Shown here in pieces: positions 34,397 through 36,377 of a stretch of 36,377 bases of DNA (position 1 is the first letter of the stretch; every line of letters begins with the position of its first letter). The notes below the pieces were generated by a model. It saw nothing but the letters and a program-made list of their open reading frames with translations. It searched no databases and was not told the DNA's origin. The DNA lies in assembly GCA_903927965.1 (NCBI GenBank), contig CAIYPA010000308.1, positions 1-36,377 on the forward strand. Reading direction: 5' to 3'. This DNA is from an uncultured Bacteroidia bacterium. GTDB taxonomy: Bacteria > Bacteroidota > Bacteroidia > Bacteroidales > Prolixibacteraceae. The position numbers were made by a program, and so were the translations under genes.

Positions 34397-35473
34397 TTAC
34401 ATTTTTTGTAGCAGACCACGAAGTTTTTCACGTGTAATGATTGTCTCCCAATCCGGTCCGCAAACATGTGCCCACATAAAAACCAGGGTCAAGGTTACAT
34501 CGATCATTTTCTCGATCTCCTCTTGAGTACAATTTGCTGTGACCCCCGTAGGAATCACAATATTGTTGTTCTTCATCATCTCCCTGAATTCTTTCACCCC
34601 TTCCGGGTAGAATTCTTCCAACTGATTAAAGACCACACAATTTCCTATTCCGTGGTGGATCCCTAAAACTGTAGCAAGACCATATGAAATGGCGTGACAG
34701 GCACCAACTTCCGAATAAGTCAAAGAAAGTCCACCCAAAAAGGAGGCAACCATCAGTTTTTCATCGTTTTCGGGAGTATGGCTATCCGTTGAAAGAAAGA
34801 TTTCCCGGCAAAGGCGTAAGGACTCAGTTCCCAATGAATCGCCCATAATCGTTTTGCGATGGCCGTTTGCCGCTTCGATATTGTGGATATAGCAGTCCAT
34901 TGCAGTATAGAACCGATGCGGCTCTGGAACTGAAGCGATCAGGTCGGGATCCATCACCAACTGATCTGCGGGTGTAAAATTGCCTTTGATCCCAAGTTTT
35001 TTCTCAGGCCCGCTTAAAACCGTAGTCATCGAGACTTCTGCACCTGTTCCCGATATTGTTGGGATCACAGTGCAATGCACTCCTTTATTTTTGATAAAGT
35101 CAAGTCCCTGGTAAAGAGCAGATGAGCCATCGTTTGTAAACATTAACCGGATGGCTTTTGCATAATCCATAATGCTTCCCCCACCGATCCCAACCACCGA
35201 TACAGGCAAACCATTACGAAGGCTTTTGACTTCGGCAACGATGGCATCCACAGTTTTCGTTTTAGGTTCATCGGTTATGTCAATAATCTTAAGGATGTCC
35301 TGAGTATGAAGGGGTATTCTTTTCATTAAATCTTTGCCCTCAAAATAAGGGTCGAGCAGAAAAAGAACATAGGAGTCCTTTTCAATCCTGAGTTCTGCGA
35401 GTACATCTTCCAATTGGTCAAAACTGTTCCGACCATAAAGTATCCGTCCTACTGCTTTTAAATTTCTAAACAT
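34397..35473 (-). CDS. kdnB: Iron-containing alcohol dehydrogenase, probable 3-deoxy-octulosonate 8-oxidase KdnB
   Basis: A 358-residue group III (iron-type) alcohol dehydrogenase. The dinucleotide motif GIGGGSIMDYAKA is at 96-108, PTISGTGAEVS at 138-148, and the metal ligands are Asp193, His197, His260 and His274. The start at 35473 avoids overlap with kdnA, seven bases upstream; a start seven codons earlier would overlap it. Placement between a DegT-type transaminase and kdsA matches the KdnA/KdnB pair known from Shewanella, in which KdnB oxidises C8 of Kdo to the 8-oxo form before KdnA adds the amino group. The function therefore rests on family plus operon context; a different sugar-alcohol oxidase is the alternative. 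Confidence 0.82.
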   Translation of the reverse strand: MFRNLKAVGRILYGRNSFDQLEDVLAELRIEKDSYVLFLLDPYFEGKDLMKRIPLHTQDILKIIDITDEPKTKTVDAIVAEVKSLRNGLPVSVVGIGGGSIMDYAKAIRLMFTNDGSSALYQGLDFIKNKGVHCTVIPTISGTGAEVSMTTVLSGPEKKLGIKGNFTPADQLVMDPDLIASVPEPHRFYTAMDCYIHNIEAANGHRKTIMGDSLGTESLRLCREIFLSTDSHTPENDEKLMVASFLGGLSLTYSEVGACHAISYGLATVLGIHHGIGNCVVFNQLEEFYPEGVKEFREMMKNNNIVIPTGVTANCTQEEIEKMIDVTLTLVFMWAHVCGPDWETIITREKLRGLLQKM

Positions 35474-35480
35474 ATTCTTT

Positions 35481-36377
35481 TTATTTAAGTGCAATTTTAA
35501 GTGCCGACCTCATTTTTGTAGTCAGCGTGTTCAACTCTTCTTCACTCCAGTTCACCATAATCTGGGTCATCATCAATTTTTGCATAATAGCATCTGATTG
35601 AGGTACTTCCATATTCCGATAATCGGGAGCATCTTTCATTTTCATCACCGGTAAGTTGTAAATAGACGACATCTCCTTTAAATGTCCCCATTGGCGATGG
35701 TAATGAAAATTGTTCCTGTACCAGTAAGATGCACTTAGCCCCACTTTCTGGAACTCATCAAAAGTTTTTGAAGCTTTGTCAGCATCTGGCAGAAAAAAAG
35801 ATAGGAAGGTAGCAGAATCGCCATCTTCGTCCGGAACATCCCTGAGCTTGATTTCAGGAAATTCCAGTACCACCTGTTTCAATATCTTTTGGTGTTCTTT
35901 TTGTTTTTCGATCATATAGGGCAACTTGCGTAGTTGAGCCAGAACCACTGCTGCCCCAAGTTCCGATCCCCGGAAATTGTACCCAAGAATTGGGTGTTGC
36001 TCTGCACCACGGGCATTCCCGATGTGATCGTGCCCATGATCGGAGTATTTATGGGCTTTTTCGTATAACTCATCATCATTTGTTGCAACTGCACCACCTT
36101 CCCCGGCTGTAATGATCTTGTAGAAATCGAAAGAAAAGGCCGACATTTTCCCAAAATTTCCAAGCATTTTGCCTTTGTAACTGCCCCCAAGGGCAGGTGC
36201 AGCATCTTCAATCAATATAAGATTGTGTTTTTCACAAACTGCAAGTATTTCATCCATTTTTCCCATTGACCCGAACACCTGGATCAGTAAAACCGCCTTT
36301 GTTCTTGGAGTAATGGCTTTTTCAATCCCTTCAGGACTAAGGCAAAGGGTTTCGTCCAATTCTGCAAATACGGGAAC
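35481..36377 (-). CDS. kdnA: DegT/DnrJ/EryC1 aminotransferase, probable Kdo8N transaminase KdnA (5' end outside window)
   Basis: About 298 residues of a sugar aminotransferase; the frame stays open to the window edge (…VPVFAELDETL), so the N-terminus is cut off. Fold-type I PLP features are complete in what is seen: the EDAAPALGGSYKGK segment with the pyridine-binding Asp, and the Schiff-base lysine (codon 36117-36119) in FYKIITAGEGG. In the Kdo8N pathway KdnA uses glutamate to convert 8-oxo-Kdo to 8-amino-3,8-dideoxy-octulosonate, which makes lipopolysaccharide cores carrying an amino sugar in place of Kdo. The direct neighbours kdnB and kdsA support this assignment over other DegT sugar aminotransferases. 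Confidence 0.82.
   Translation of the reverse strand, partial: VPVFAELDETLCLSPEGIEKAITPRTKAVLLIQVFGSMGKMDEILAVCEKHNLILIEDAAPALGGSYKGKMLGNFGKMSAFSFDFYKIITAGEGGAVATNDDELYEKAHKYSDHGHDHIGNARGAEQHPILGYNFRGSELGAAVVLAQLRKLPYMIEKQKEHQKILKQVVLEFPEIKLRDVPDEDGDSATFLSFFLPDADKASKTFDEFQKVGLSASYWYRNNFHYHRQWGHLKEMSSIYNLPVMKMKDAPDYRNMEVPQSDAIMQKLMMTQIMVNWSEEELNTLTTKMRSALKIALK

Overview
This window is from a member of the Bacteroidota, most likely a free-living or gut-associated Bacteroidales/Marinilabiliales-type organism. The evidence is the SusC/SusD outer-membrane pairs, the type IX secretion protein PorZ, lipoproteins with Bacteroidota lipoboxes, and repeated -7 promoter elements of the form TAnnTTTG. I cannot assign a genus.

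Layout. (1) 1-9584, plus strand: a polysaccharide-utilisation-type locus. It holds the C-terminal part of a SusC-like receptor interrupted by three in-frame TAA codons, its SusD partner, a complete second SusC/SusD pair of a different subfamily, and a surface lipoprotein of the DUF1735/DUF4361 type. (2) 9680-15565, minus strand: a possible tiny lipoprotein, a TGS-like plus uridine-kinase-like protein, a phytoene/squalene synthase and a phytoene-desaturase-type oxidoreductase (carotenoid pair), and a secreted alpha/beta hydrolase. (3) 15739-24190, plus strand: housekeeping genes rdgB, porZ, recO and guaA. Among them are a class I/II aminotransferase homologue that has lost its PLP lysine, tRNA-Arg(CCT) with a strong terminator, and a TlpA-like thiol oxidoreductase. 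(4) 24313-31801: a metallophosphatase, a galactose module (sugar MFS transporter, galK, and divergent galM), an acyl-CoA synthetase and a TMEM175-type channel. (5) 31824-36377, minus strand: a nitroreductase, then a tight operon kdnA-kdnB-kdsA-(transaldolase + CBS pair) ending in a strong terminator.

The last operon is the most interesting part. KdsA makes Kdo-8-phosphate. KdnB and KdnA are the oxidase and transaminase that convert Kdo to its 8-amino form (Kdo8N) for lipopolysaccharide. The fourth gene joins a fructose-6-phosphate-aldolase/transaldolase-like barrel to a CBS pair resembling that of KdsD, the arabinose-5-phosphate isomerase that normally feeds KdsA. The SIS isomerase domain is absent. 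This suggests an alternative supply or control of arabinose-5-phosphate (or a related acceptor) in which an aldolase domain stands where the isomerase would be.

Other points worth following are the intact but catalytically degenerate aminotransferase, a 30-base in-frame stop cluster in the first SusC, and about 10-bp-period GAAAT/ATTTC repeats at two gene junctions. All functional names rest on recognised motifs read by eye; no database search was run.
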